Counted from the stretch's first letter, positions 6,130 through 14,214 are shown. The stretch is 17,535 nucleotides of DNA from an uncultured Burkholderiales bacterium (GCA_903898725.1 CAIUGQ010000268.1:1-17535); one strand, 5' to 3'. Translations and numbers: made by a program. The notes: a model not told the origin generated them from the sequence alone.

Positions 6130-8148
6130 ATGTCGAGTGCCGACCGGCCGGGCCGGACCGACCCCGCGGATCGCACTCCCACGTACCCCCACCCGATGAG
6201 CGGCTTCAACGAACGAATCCGCGAGTACGGCGCGTGGCGCGGCGAGCTCGCCGGTGCGATCGGCCGCTACGGGCACTGGCTCGCCGACGCGAACCTCGCC
6301 GACGCCTCGCTGCAGGCGCGCCTCGCCCGGCTGCTCGACCGCCTGCGCGACGACCGCATGTCGGTCGCCTTCGTCGCCGAGTTCTCGCGCGGCAAGTCGG
6401 AACTGATCAACGCGCTCTTCTTCGCCGACTACGGTCAGCGTGTGCTGCCCTCGTCGGCGGGCCGCACGACGATGTGCCCCACCGAGCTGCTGTGGGATCC
6501 GTCGCAGCCCCCCGGCATCCGGCTGCTCCCGATCGAGACGCGGCTGCGCGACGTGTCGGTGGCCGACCTGCGCAGCACCCCCGAGGCCTGGCGTTCGGTC
6601 TCGATCGATCCGACCGACGTCGAGAGCCTGAAGCTCGCCTTCGAATGCGTGCGCGAAACCAAGCGCGTGCCCGCCGAGGACGCGATGCTGATGGGCCTCT
6701 TCGACGCCGAGGATGCGTCCTCGCCGATCGCGCCCGACGACGCCGACATGATCGAGGTGTCCTGCTGGCGTCATGCGCTGGTGAACTTCCCGCATCCGCT
6801 GCTCGAGACCGGTCTCGTCGTCATCGACACGCCGGGCCTCAACGCGATCGGCGCCGAGCCCGAGCTGACGCTGAACCTGATCCCGAGCGCCCATGCGGTG
6901 CTGTTCGTGCTGGCGGCGGACGCGGGCGTCACCCGCACCGACGTCGACGTCTGGCGCGAGCGCATCAGCCCCGCGCACCGTGCCGGTCGCTTCGTGGTGC
7001 TCAACAAGATCGACGGCCTGTGGGACGAGCTGAAGTCCCCCGCCGAGATCGAGCGCGAGATCGAAGGGCAGGTCACCTCGGTGTCGCGCACGCTGCAGCT
7101 GCCGCCGCAGCGCATCTTCCCGGTGTCGGCGCAGAAGGGACTGGTCGCCAAGATCAACGGCGATGCGGGCCTGCTCGCGCGCAGCCGGCTGCCCGAGCTC
7201 GAGCGCGCGCTGTCGCGCGAGCTGGTGCCGCAGCAGCAGTCGATCGTGCGCGAGCTGGTGCGCCGCGAGTTCGACGAGGCGCACGGCGTCATCGACGGCC
7301 TGCTCGGCTCGCGCCGGCGCAATCTCGTCGAGCAGGTCCACGAGCTCGACGGTCTGCGCGGCAAGAACCGCAGCGCGATCGAGCAGATGGCCAAGCGCAT
7401 CCGCAGCGAGCGCGGCGACTTCGAGCGCAGCCTGCGCAAGCTGCAGGCGCTGCGCTCGGTGTTCGGCCGCCACCAGCAGGAGATCTATGCGACTGTCGGC
7501 ATCGACCGACTCAAGCGGCACGTGCGCGGTGCCCGCCAGCAGATGCGCGAGAGCAAGCTGTCGCTCGGGCTCAGGGAGGGCATGACGCAGCTGCTCGAGG
7601 CGGTGCGCACCGACTTCTCCAGGCTCGATTCGCTCGTCGACGAGGTGTCGGCCCTGATGGCCGCGATGTACGGCAGCTTCAATCGCGAACACGGCCTGAC
7701 GCTCGGTGCGCCGATGCCGTTCACGACGCGCCCGTTCGTCGCCGATCTCGAACGCATCGGGGCCCTGTACGACCGTCACTTCGGTGCGCTCAGCCTGGTC
7801 ACCACCGAGAAATGGGCGCTCACCCGCCGCTTCTTCGAATCGGTGGCCGTGCGGATCCGCGACGTCTACGAGAAGGCCGGACGGGACCTCGAGAGCTGGC
7901 TGCGCGCGGTGATCGCGCCGATCGAGAGCCAGGTCCGCGAGCACCAGCAGCAGCTTCGCCGGCGGCTCGACTCGGTGCAGCGGGTGCTGCAGGCCAGCGA
8001 GCAGCTCGAGGCGCGCATCGCCGAGCTCGAGGAGCATCGGCTGCAGGTCGAGCAGCAGCATGGCGCGCTGCAGGCGCTGGCCCGGGAGGTCGCTGGGGTG
8101 CTCGAGCGTCGCGAGACGCCGAGCGACGAGGCGGCGGTCGCCGCTTGA
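6130..8148 (+). CDS. dynamin-like GTPase
   Basis: A 672-residue large GTPase of the bacterial dynamin-like type. GTPase motifs, numbered from the ATG at 6130, are: P-loop AEFSRGKS (83-90, with Ala in place of the usual first Gly), switch-I threonines in GRTT (111-114), DTPG (233-236), NKID (292-295) and SAQ (333-335). The remainder is predicted helical, with an Arg/Glu-rich stalk-like part (about 370-480) and a C-terminal coiled coil (about 595-660). No obvious transmembrane helix is seen. Relatives act on membranes or, as with CrfC of E. coli, in chromosome organisation; the role here is unknown. A second start at 6196 (MSGFNERI) gives 650 residues and may be the true one, since the first 22 residues are low-complexity; neither has a ribosome binding site. 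Its stop overlaps the TTG start of mutY, and mutM precedes it. Confidence 0.88.
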   Translation: MSSADRPGRTDPADRTPTYPHPMSGFNERIREYGAWRGELAGAIGRYGHWLADANLADASLQARLARLLDRLRDDRMSVAFVAEFSRGKSELINALFFADYGQRVLPSSAGRTTMCPTELLWDPSQPPGIRLLPIETRLRDVSVADLRSTPEAWRSVSIDPTDVESLKLAFECVRETKRVPAEDAMLMGLFDAEDASSPIAPDDADMIEVSCWRHALVNFPHPLLETGLVVIDTPGLNAIGAEPELTLNLIPSAHAVLFVLAADAGVTRTDVDVWRERISPAHRAGRFVVLNKIDGLWDELKSPAEIEREIEGQVTSVSRTLQLPPQRIFPVSAQKGLVAKINGDAGLLARSRLPELERALSRELVPQQQSIVRELVRREFDEAHGVIDGLLGSRRRNLVEQVHELDGLRGKNRSAIEQMAKRIRSERGDFERSLRKLQALRSVFGRHQQEIYATVGIDRLKRHVRGARQQMRESKLSLGLREGMTQLLEAVRTDFSRLDSLVDEVSALMAAMYGSFNREHGLTLGAPMPFTTRPFVADLERIGALYDRHFGALSLVTTEKWALTRRFFESVAVRIRDVYEKAGRDLESWLRAVIAPIESQVREHQQQLRRRLDSVQRVLQASEQLEARIAELEEHRLQVEQQHGALQALAREVAGVLERRETPSDEAAVAA

Positions 8149-9266
8149 GCGCAGGGCCGGCCGCGGCGGGCGCATTCGCCGACACGCTGATCGCCTGGCA
8201 GCGTCGGGCCGGCCGGCACGACCTGCCCTGGCAGCGCACCCGGGACCCGTACCGCATCTGCGTCTCCGAGATCATGCTGCAGCAGACGCAGGTCTCGACG
8301 GTGCTCGGCTACTACGACCGCTTCCTCGCACGCTTCCCGGACGTGGCCACGCTGGCGGCCGCGCCGATCGACGACGTGCTGCGTCACTGGAGCGGCCTCG
8401 GCTACTACTCGCGGGCGCGCAACCAGCACGCGTGCGCACCCGCCGTCGTCGAGCGGCACGGCGGCGCGTTTCCCGCGACCCCGGAGGCGCTCGAGGCGCT
8501 GCCCGGCATCGGCCGCTCGACCGCTGCGGCGATCGCCGCCTTCGCATGGGGCGTGGCGGCGCCGATCCTCGACGGCAACGTCAAGCGCGTGCTGTGCCGG
8601 GCCTTCGGCGTCGAGGGCTTCCCCGGCGAGCGTGCGGTCGAGCAGCAGCTCTGGGCGATCGCGGCCCGCGAGCTGCCGGCGGCCGGCGAGGACCGGATGC
8701 AGGCCTACACGCAGGGGCTGATGGATCTGGGCGCGACGCTGTGCGTGCGGACGCGCCCGCGCTGCGAGGCCTGTCCGGTCGCCGAGCGCTGCGAGGCGCG
8801 TGCGCAGGGGCGCATCGAGGCGCTGCCCACGCCGCGGCCGGCGCGCGTCGTCGAGACCCGCAGCGCCGACTGGCTGCTGCTGCGCGTCGCGGGCGCGGTG
8901 CTGCTCGAGCGACGGTCCTCGACCGGACTGTGGGGTGGTCTGTGGAGCCTGCCCGAACTGAGTCCGCCCCGACGCGCCGAACCGGGCGAGCCCGCCGCGC
9001 CGCAGGTCGATGCGGCGGGGGCGGCCGCCTGGGTGACGACACACGTCGCGCCCCTGCCCGATGCGCCCGAGGCCTTCGGCGAGGTGCGCCATGCGTTCAC
9101 GCATTTCCGCCTGCGCGCGCGGGTCTGGCAGGCCGCGCTGCCGGGGGGCGAGCCGCCGCCGGCGCCCGACGGGCACCTGTGGCTGGCACTGTCGGAGGCC
9201 GACGGGGCGCCGCTGCCGAAGCCGGTGAAGACGCTGCTGACCGGCCTGTCGCACCGCCTGGTCTGA
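8145..9266 (+). CDS. mutY: A/G-specific adenine glycosylase
   Basis: Removes adenine misincorporated opposite 8-oxoguanine. With a TTG start at 8145 the protein has 373 residues. Visible are the catalytic Glu42 in SEIMLQQTQV, the helix-hairpin-helix LPGIGRSTAAAI (119-130), catalytic Asp143 in ILDGNVKRVL, and the 4Fe-4S ligands Cys200, Cys207, Cys210 and Cys216 with C-x6-C-x2-C-x5-C spacing. A NUDIX-like 8-oxoG recognition domain fills the C-terminal third (about 235-370). No ATG or GTG lies between the upstream gene and the conserved FADTLIAWQRR, so the TTG sharing a TTGA overlap with the dynamin-like stop is the best start, implying coupled and weak initiation. The frame stays open far upstream only because of high GC. 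Confidence 0.95.
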   Translation: MSAGPAAAGAFADTLIAWQRRAGRHDLPWQRTRDPYRICVSEIMLQQTQVSTVLGYYDRFLARFPDVATLAAAPIDDVLRHWSGLGYYSRARNQHACAPAVVERHGGAFPATPEALEALPGIGRSTAAAIAAFAWGVAAPILDGNVKRVLCRAFGVEGFPGERAVEQQLWAIAARELPAAGEDRMQAYTQGLMDLGATLCVRTRPRCEACPVAERCEARAQGRIEALPTPRPARVVETRSADWLLLRVAGAVLLERRSSTGLWGGLWSLPELSPPRRAEPGEPAAPQVDAAGAAAWVTTHVAPLPDAPEAFGEVRHAFTHFRLRARVWQAALPGGEPPPAPDGHLWLALSEADGAPLPKPVKTLLTGLSHRLV

Positions 9267-9380
9267 GTCAGCGCCCGGGTGCAAGGGGTCGCGCGGGTCA
9301 CGGTCCGCGCTCGCGCGCCGCCAGTCTGTCCTGGACATCGCCGGCGGCTCGCCGTCCGCCCGCCCCCCGGCGCCGGCCGT

Positions 9381-9416
9381 CCGTGCCGGGCGGCTTTGCA
9401 GCCGTGGCCGGCACGG
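9381..9416 (+). other. strong hairpin upstream of the DUF945-like gene
   Basis: CCGTGCCGG (9381-9389) pairs perfectly with CCGGCACGG (9408-9416). Inside, CGGCT (9391-9395) pairs with AGCCG (9400-9404) around a TTGC loop. No T-run follows; instead a GGAGGAGG purine run begins at 9415, within the 3' arm. It lies 115 bases after the mutY stop and 42 bases before the next ATG. It may be a processing or attenuation element; role not shown. Confidence 0.5.
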
Positions 9417-9458
9417 AGGAGGGTGCGGTCATCCCGCTGCCCACCCCCCAAGACGACC

Positions 9459-10844
9459 ATGAAGACTCGTACCCTGCTGCTCGCCACCGCCGGCATCGCC
9501 GTCACCACCGCCGCCGCTGCCGGCGCCGTCACCGCGATGCGCGCCTCGGCCATCGCCGAGCAGGTCAGCGCGCTCGGCGAGCAGATGCGCGATGGCGAGG
9601 TCCGTGTCTCCGGCCTGAAGCACGAGAAGGGGCTGCTGCGCTCGACGGGCCGCTTCGAGATCGCCGTGCAGGCCGGCTGCGACGCGGCCGAGGGGGATGA
9701 CAAGCCGACGAAGGCGCTGGTCGAGTACGAGCTGTCGCACCTCGGACTGCCCACCTCGCCGGTGCGCTTCACCTTGTCGGCACGGCCCGGCGGCGAACTC
9801 GGCGATCTCCTCAAGGACAGCCTGGCCGAGCGGCCGCTGCTGACCGCGCAGGGCACGGCGGGGCGCGACGGCGCCATCGACGCGACGATGGCCACCCCCG
9901 AGCTGTCGCTGCGCGACGGCACGACCTCGATGAAGGTCGCGGCCTCGAGCGGGCGCGTGGTGATGGGCGGGACCGCCTTCAAGCTCGACTGGTCGACCGA
10001 CCGCGCGACGGTGCGCGACGGCGAAGGCGCCTACGAGGTGCGCGGCGTGCGTCTGGGCGTCGACCTCGCCGACCTGCGGCTGGGCACCGGCACCTCGAAG
10101 ATGGACATCGACCATGTCGACACGCCGTCGCTGCAGATGGAGGGCCTGGCCCTGGTGTCGGAGGCCACGGTTCGGGGCGAGCTGCTCGATGCGCGCTTCG
10201 CGCCGACGGTCCGCAAGGTCACGGTCGACGACGAGAGCCTGACCGACCTCGCGCTCGACCTGTCGGCCAAGGGCGTGCATGCCAAGAGCTGGGAGACGCT
10301 GGTGCGCATCGGCACGGAGAGCTGCGGCTTCCAGGGCATGACCCGCGCCGAGACCGCCGAGGCGCGCGATGCGGCGCGCACGCTGCTGGTCCGCGGCCTG
10401 ACGGTCGCGGTCTCGCGGCTGGCGGCGACCGGGCCCGAGGGCGCGGTCAAGGGCGAGCTCGAGCTCGGTCTCGAGGCCTCGGGCGAGCGCGGCACCTCGC
10501 TGCCGCCGGTGCTGGCCAAGCAGGCGTTCGCACGCGGCCGGATCGAGCTGACCGGCAAGCTGCTCGATGACGGCCAGCGCGAGCAGCTCCTGGCGAGCGG
10601 CCTGGCGACCGAGCGCGGCAAGTCGATCGTCGCGTCCTTCGACTACACGCGCGGCGCGCTGTCGCTGAACGGGGCGCCCGATCGCAACGGCTTCGCCGAT
10701 GCGGTGCAGAGCGCGCTCGCCGGCGTCGACTCGATGCTGGCCGAGACGCTCGCCGGCCCGGTCGGCGGCTCGCGTGCGCCGCAGGCTGCAGCACCCGCGG
10801 CACCCGCCGGGCGGGCACCGGTCAAGGTCGGTCTGCCGTACTGA
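9459..10844 (+). CDS. secreted or membrane-anchored DUF945-like protein
   Basis: A 461-residue protein with an N-terminal hydrophobic segment (about residues 5-26) that can act as a signal peptide or anchor, so the bulk should be periplasmic. The early motif HEKGLLRSTGRFEI (about 55-68) followed by GLPTSPVRFTLSA resembles the DUF945/YdgA family, whose function is unknown; I am only moderately sure of that assignment. The middle is beta-rich with repeated short strands, and the end is an Ala/Pro-rich tail. Cysteines occur at 74 and in SCGFQG further on. The ATG at 9459 starts directly at the signal peptide but has no ribosome binding site. An in-frame GTG at 9423 follows a GGAGGAGG run closely and would add 12 residues. 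It lies 192 bases after mutY and converges with the SDR gene. Confidence 0.75.
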   Translation: MKTRTLLLATAGIAVTTAAAAGAVTAMRASAIAEQVSALGEQMRDGEVRVSGLKHEKGLLRSTGRFEIAVQAGCDAAEGDDKPTKALVEYELSHLGLPTSPVRFTLSARPGGELGDLLKDSLAERPLLTAQGTAGRDGAIDATMATPELSLRDGTTSMKVAASSGRVVMGGTAFKLDWSTDRATVRDGEGAYEVRGVRLGVDLADLRLGTGTSKMDIDHVDTPSLQMEGLALVSEATVRGELLDARFAPTVRKVTVDDESLTDLALDLSAKGVHAKSWETLVRIGTESCGFQGMTRAETAEARDAARTLLVRGLTVAVSRLAATGPEGAVKGELELGLEASGERGTSLPPVLAKQAFARGRIELTGKLLDDGQREQLLASGLATERGKSIVASFDYTRGALSLNGAPDRNGFADAVQSALAGVDSMLAETLAGPVGGSRAPQAAAPAAPAGRAPVKVGLPY

Positions 10845-10866
10845 AGCGAGGCTGCGCCGGCGGCGC

Positions 10867-11616
10867 TCAGCGACCGCCGCGCGCGTCGATGAAGCTTGCG
10901 GTGACGTAGGGCGAGGCCTCGCCGTCGGCGAGCCAGACGATGCTGCGGGCGACCTCGTCGGCGGTGCCCACGCGGCCCATCGGCACCGAGCGCGCGATCT
11001 CGTCGAGCTGGCCGGGCGGGCGGGCCGCGTGGATCTCGGTGTCGATGACGCCGGGCCGCACGCAGTTCACGCGGATCCCTTCGCCCGCCACTTCCTTGGC
11101 GAGGCCGATCGTCATGGTGTCGAGCGCGCCCTTGGTCGCCGCGTAGTGCACCCAGACACCGGCCGTGCCGAGCTGCGAGGCACCCGAGCCGACGTTCACG
11201 ATGGCACCGCCGCGCCCGCCGTGGCGGGTCGACATCCGGCGGATCGCCTCGCGCGCGCAGAGGAACGGCGCGCGGACGTTGGTGCGCAGCACCTCGTCGA
11301 GACGGGCCGGGTCGAGCTCGTCGACGCGCGCCACGCCGCCGGTGATGCCGGCGTTGTTCACGAGCGCCGTCAACGGACCGAGCGCATCGGCCGCCTCGAA
11401 CACGCGTGCCACCGCGGTCTCGTCGCCGATGTCGGCGCGCAGCGCGATCCCCCGGCCGCCGGCCGCGGTCAGGTCGGCGAGCACCGCCTCGGCGTCCGCC
11501 GAACGGTCACGATAGACGATGGCGACCGCCCACCCCTGGCTGGCCGCCAGGCGTGCCGTGGCCGCGCCGATGCCTCGACCCCCTCCGGTGACGATCATCG
11601 TGCCGCGCTGCTTCAT
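10867..11616 (-). CDS. short-chain dehydrogenase/reductase (SDR), substrate unknown
   Basis: A 249-residue classical SDR oxidoreductase. It has the cofactor-binding TGGGRGIG (residues 10-17), NNAG (87-90), the active-site Asn113, Ser144 (or nearby Ser147), Tyr158 and Lys162 in YAATK, and the later RPGVIDTEI segment. The region after the second strand carries arginines (YRDRS), which favours NADP(H), by family knowledge. It resembles FabG-like and glucose-dehydrogenase-like members, but the substrate cannot be read from sequence. The ATG at 11616 is preceded by AGGAG at 7 bases spacing. It follows the LON-domain gene after 22 bases on the same strand and is the last gene of the minus-strand unit, converging on the DUF945-like gene. 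It has no obvious functional tie to the regulatory genes upstream. Confidence 0.9.
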   Translation of the reverse strand: MKQRGTMIVTGGGRGIGAATARLAASQGWAVAIVYRDRSADAEAVLADLTAAGGRGIALRADIGDETAVARVFEAADALGPLTALVNNAGITGGVARVDELDPARLDEVLRTNVRAPFLCAREAIRRMSTRHGGRGGAIVNVGSGASQLGTAGVWVHYAATKGALDTMTIGLAKEVAGEGIRVNCVRPGVIDTEIHAARPPGQLDEIARSVPMGRVGTADEVARSIVWLADGEASPYVTASFIDARGGR

Positions 11617-11638
11617 CGGGAAACTCCTGGGGTCCGGT

Positions 11639-12253
11639 TCAGATCACCTGGTGCTGCTGCAGCCAGCGGTGCACCAGCGACAGCCGCGCCAGCGGCTCTT
11701 CGAGCGCCATCAGCTTGTGACGGGCGGGATTGGGGATCGGCAGGAACTCGGCCAGTCGGTTGGCGATCCAGGCGGCCGAGTCGAAGTCGAAGGGCTCCGC
11801 GATCATCCGCTTCTGCGGGTCGGGTTCGCGGGTGCGCAGCTCGTCGACGATGCGGTGCACGAGCATCGTGCACTCGGCCATCTCGTCGGGCACCTCGAGC
11901 CGCGGGTCCTCGGGGAGCTCGTCGATGCTCGCGCGGATCAGGCCGTTGCCGCCGACCCGACGGTCGACGATCCGGAACCGCGCGCCGCCGATCGTGCGCA
12001 GCTGCAGCACGCCGAGCTGCTCCATGTCCCAGCCGCGGATGTGGGCGAGCGTGCCGATCGGCTCGTGCTCGGCGGCCTCGCCGACCTCGCCACCCCGGGT
12101 GATCAGGCACACGCCGAAGGGCAGGTCGCGCTGCATGCAGTCGCGGACCATGTCCATGTAGCGCGCCTCGAAGATCCGCAGCGGCAGCACCCCGCCGGGA
12201 AAGAGCACGGTGCCGAGCGGAAACACCGGCACGTCGGCGTTCATGTGCTGCAT
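11639..12253 (-). CDS. LON substrate-binding domain protein
   Basis: A 204-residue stand-alone LON N-terminal (substrate-binding) domain with neither the ATPase nor the protease part of Lon. The diagnostic start VPVFPLGTVLFPGGVLPLRIFEARY runs over residues 8-32, followed by FGVCLI and GTLAHI, which are typical of this group. The C-terminal third is helical. The biochemical role of such small LON-domain proteins is not settled. The ATG at 12253 is used here; a second ATG at 12244 gives MNADVPVF and is also possible. TGAGG lies 4 bases before the first. Only 6 bases separate it from the rapZ stop, so the two are co-transcribed and probably translationally linked. Confidence 0.9.
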   Translation of the reverse strand: MQHMNADVPVFPLGTVLFPGGVLPLRIFEARYMDMVRDCMQRDLPFGVCLITRGGEVGEAAEHEPIGTLAHIRGWDMEQLGVLQLRTIGGARFRIVDRRVGGNGLIRASIDELPEDPRLEVPDEMAECTMLVHRIVDELRTREPDPQKRMIAEPFDFDSAAWIANRLAEFLPIPNPARHKLMALEEPLARLSLVHRWLQQHQVI

Positions 12254-12259
12254 GGGACC

Positions 12260-13132
12260 TCAGGCGGCGAGCTGGCGGGCGGCGAGCGCGCGGTGGCGCA
12301 CCAGCACTCGCTCGCCCGGACGGAAGCGCTGCGCGAGCTGCTCGACGACGTAGACCGAGCGGTGCTGACCACCGGTGCAGCCGATCGCGACCGTCAGGTA
12401 GCTGCGGTTCTCCTGCACGTAGGACGGCAGCCAGGTGGTCAGGAAATGGCCGACGTGGTCGACCATCCGCCGGACCGCCGGCACCTCGCGCAGGAACTGC
12501 GCCACCGGCTCGTCGAGTCCCGACAGCGGCCGCAGCTGCGGGGTGTAGTACGGGTTGGGCAGGCAGCGCACGTCGAAGACCAGGTCGGCATCGAGGGGCA
12601 CGCCGTACTTGAAGGCGAACGACTCGAACAGCAGCACGATCGACGCCCGCTCGAGTCCGACCACGTCGCGCACCCATTGGCGCAGCACGTTAGGATGCAG
12701 GTCGCTGGTGTCGATCGAGACGCCGACGTCCTCGATCGCGCTCATCAGCTCGCGCTCGCTCTCGATCGACTCGAGCAGCGTCGGCGCGGGCTCGTCGGGC
12801 CGCACCTGCATCGTCAGCGGATGGCGCCGGCGGGTCTCGGAGTAGCGCTGCACCAGCGTGTCGGTGCGGGCATTCAGGAACAGCACCTTGACGTCGTGGC
12901 CGTGCCCGGCGAGCGCCGCGATGATCTGCTTGAGGTCGGCGACCGACTCGCCGCCGCGGGCATCGATCGACACCGCGACGCGCCCGTAGCCCTGCTCCTC
13001 GAGCGAGCCGATCACGTCCTGGAGGAACTTCGCCGGGAGGTTGTCGATGCAGAAGAAGCCATCGTCCTCGAGCACGTTGATCGCGATCGACTTGCCTGAT
13101 CCCGAGATTCCCGTCACCAGCACGACCCGCAT
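12260..13132 (-). CDS. rapZ: RNase adapter protein RapZ (nucleotide-binding)
   Basis: RapZ (YvcJ/YhbJ family) binds nucleotides; in E. coli it guides RNase E to the small RNA GlmZ and so controls amino-sugar synthesis. That role is established there and only inferred here. The protein has 290 residues, with Walker A GISGSGKS at 8-15, FFCIDNLPAKFL (26-37), FLNARTDTLVQRYSETRRRHPL and the C-terminal IGCTGGQHRSVYVVEQLA, which is the RNA-binding, phosphosugar-sensing part in E. coli. The ATG at 13132 has a GGAG ribosome binding site 7 bases upstream; the GTG at 13135 is too close to it. It starts 4 bases after the hprK stop, as in many Proteobacteria where rapZ and PTS-Ntr genes are linked. Confidence 0.95.
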   Translation of the reverse strand: MRVVLVTGISGSGKSIAINVLEDDGFFCIDNLPAKFLQDVIGSLEEQGYGRVAVSIDARGGESVADLKQIIAALAGHGHDVKVLFLNARTDTLVQRYSETRRRHPLTMQVRPDEPAPTLLESIESERELMSAIEDVGVSIDTSDLHPNVLRQWVRDVVGLERASIVLLFESFAFKYGVPLDADLVFDVRCLPNPYYTPQLRPLSGLDEPVAQFLREVPAVRRMVDHVGHFLTTWLPSYVQENRSYLTVAIGCTGGQHRSVYVVEQLAQRFRPGERVLVRHRALAARQLAA

Positions 13133-13136
13133 CACG

Positions 13137-14147
13137 TCACTCCGCCGAAGCCTGGATGGCGCGCTGCTGGCGCGCGATGAACTCGCGCATCGTGTCGATG
13201 CCGCGCAGCCTGAGGATGGTGTTGCGCACCGCCGCTTCGGTCAGCACCGCGATGTTGCGGCCCGCCGCCACCGGCACCACCACCTTGCGGACCTGCATGC
13301 CGAGCACCTCCTGGCTGAGGTCCTCGAGCGGCAGCCGCTCGTACTCGTCTTCGTGGGTGCTGCGCCGGACCAGGTGCACGATCAGCTTCAGGCGCATCTT
13401 GCGGCGCACCGCGGTCTCGCCGAAGACGGTCTTGATGTCGAGCAGCCCGAGTCCGCGGACCTCGAGCAGGCCCTGCAGCATCGGCGGACAGCGGCCTTCG
13501 ATGGTGCGCGGGCCGATGCGGTGCAGCTCGACGACGTCGTCGGCGACCAGGCCGTGACCGCGGCTGACCAGCTCCAGGCCGAGCTCGCTCTTTCCCAGCC
13601 CGGATTCGCCGGTGATCATCACGCCCAGGCCGAGCACGTCCATCAGCACGCCGTGCATGTTGCACGACACCGCCAGGGCCTTGGCCAGCAGGCTGCGCAG
13701 CAGCTCGATCGCGCGGGCGCTGGGCAGCACGCACTCGAGCAGCGGCAGGCCATGGGCGTCGCAGGCCGCGAGCAGTGCGGGGGGCGGCAGGATGCCTTCC
13801 GACATGACCAGCGCGGGCGGCTCGCCGGCGATGATCTCGTCGACGATGTGCTGGCGCCTGGTCTCGCTCAGCCGGTGGAAGTACCCGACCTCGGCGATCC
13901 CGAGCACCTGGATGCGGTGCGGATGGATGAGGTTCAGGTAGCCGACCTGGTCGACCGTGTCGGGGGCCGGCATGGCGGCGGGTCGCTCGGCGCCCCCGAA
14001 GCCGCCGACCCAGCGCAGCGCCATCGTCTCGGCCGAGCGTTCGACGAGCTCGCGCACCGTCAGCGTGCGCGGCTCCGGCACGCCCTCGTCGGGTCGGACG
14101 AGGTCATCGGGGAGGGCGGCGGGGTGACCGGAAGGCGCGGCGGACAT
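13137..14147 (-). CDS. hprK: HPr kinase/phosphorylase
   Basis: Phosphorylates HPr on a serine with ATP or PPi and removes it with phosphate, linking PTS activity to metabolic state. The protein has 336 residues from the ATG at 14147. The N-terminal domain includes YLNLIHPHRIQVLG (70-83); the catalytic domain has His165, Walker A GESGLGKS (180-187), ADD (202-204) and the signature EVRGLGLLDIKTVFGE (229-244). All expected motifs are present. An ATG at 14240 would add 31 residues lacking family resemblance and is rejected. No good ribosome binding site is seen; a TACAGT lies 7 bases before the ATG. The first 25 or so residues are Pro/Ala-rich and probably disordered. It stands 109 bases after ptsN, in the betaproteobacterial ptsN-hprK-rapZ order. 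Confidence 0.95.
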   Translation of the reverse strand: MSAAPSGHPAALPDDLVRPDEGVPEPRTLTVRELVERSAETMALRWVGGFGGAERPAAMPAPDTVDQVGYLNLIHPHRIQVLGIAEVGYFHRLSETRRQHIVDEIIAGEPPALVMSEGILPPPALLAACDAHGLPLLECVLPSARAIELLRSLLAKALAVSCNMHGVLMDVLGLGVMITGESGLGKSELGLELVSRGHGLVADDVVELHRIGPRTIEGRCPPMLQGLLEVRGLGLLDIKTVFGETAVRRKMRLKLIVHLVRRSTHEDEYERLPLEDLSQEVLGMQVRKVVVPVAAGRNIAVLTEAAVRNTILRLRGIDTMREFIARQQRAIQASAE

Positions 14148-14214
14148 CGAGTCCACTGTACACCGGGGACCGGCGCGGCGCAGCCGCGGGACGATGACGG
14201 AAGGGGGCTGCGGG

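Noticed and set aside
6234..8144. Apparent 1010-codon fusion of an upstream region to mutY
   Set aside because: The part before 8145 is the wrong frame of the dynamin-like gene and is Arg/Ala-rich; only the mutY part carries family motifs.
6028..8175. 715-codon minus-strand open frame opposite the dynamin-like gene
   Set aside because: Its stop-free length follows from codon bias in high-GC DNA. The plus-strand frame has intact GTPase motifs; the minus frame has His/Arg/Leu-rich low-complexity content and no motif.
10845..10866. Bidirectional terminator between the DUF945-like and SDR genes
   Set aside because: Only a 5-bp GC stem (GCGCC/GGCGC) is present and there is no T-run on either strand; too weak to call.
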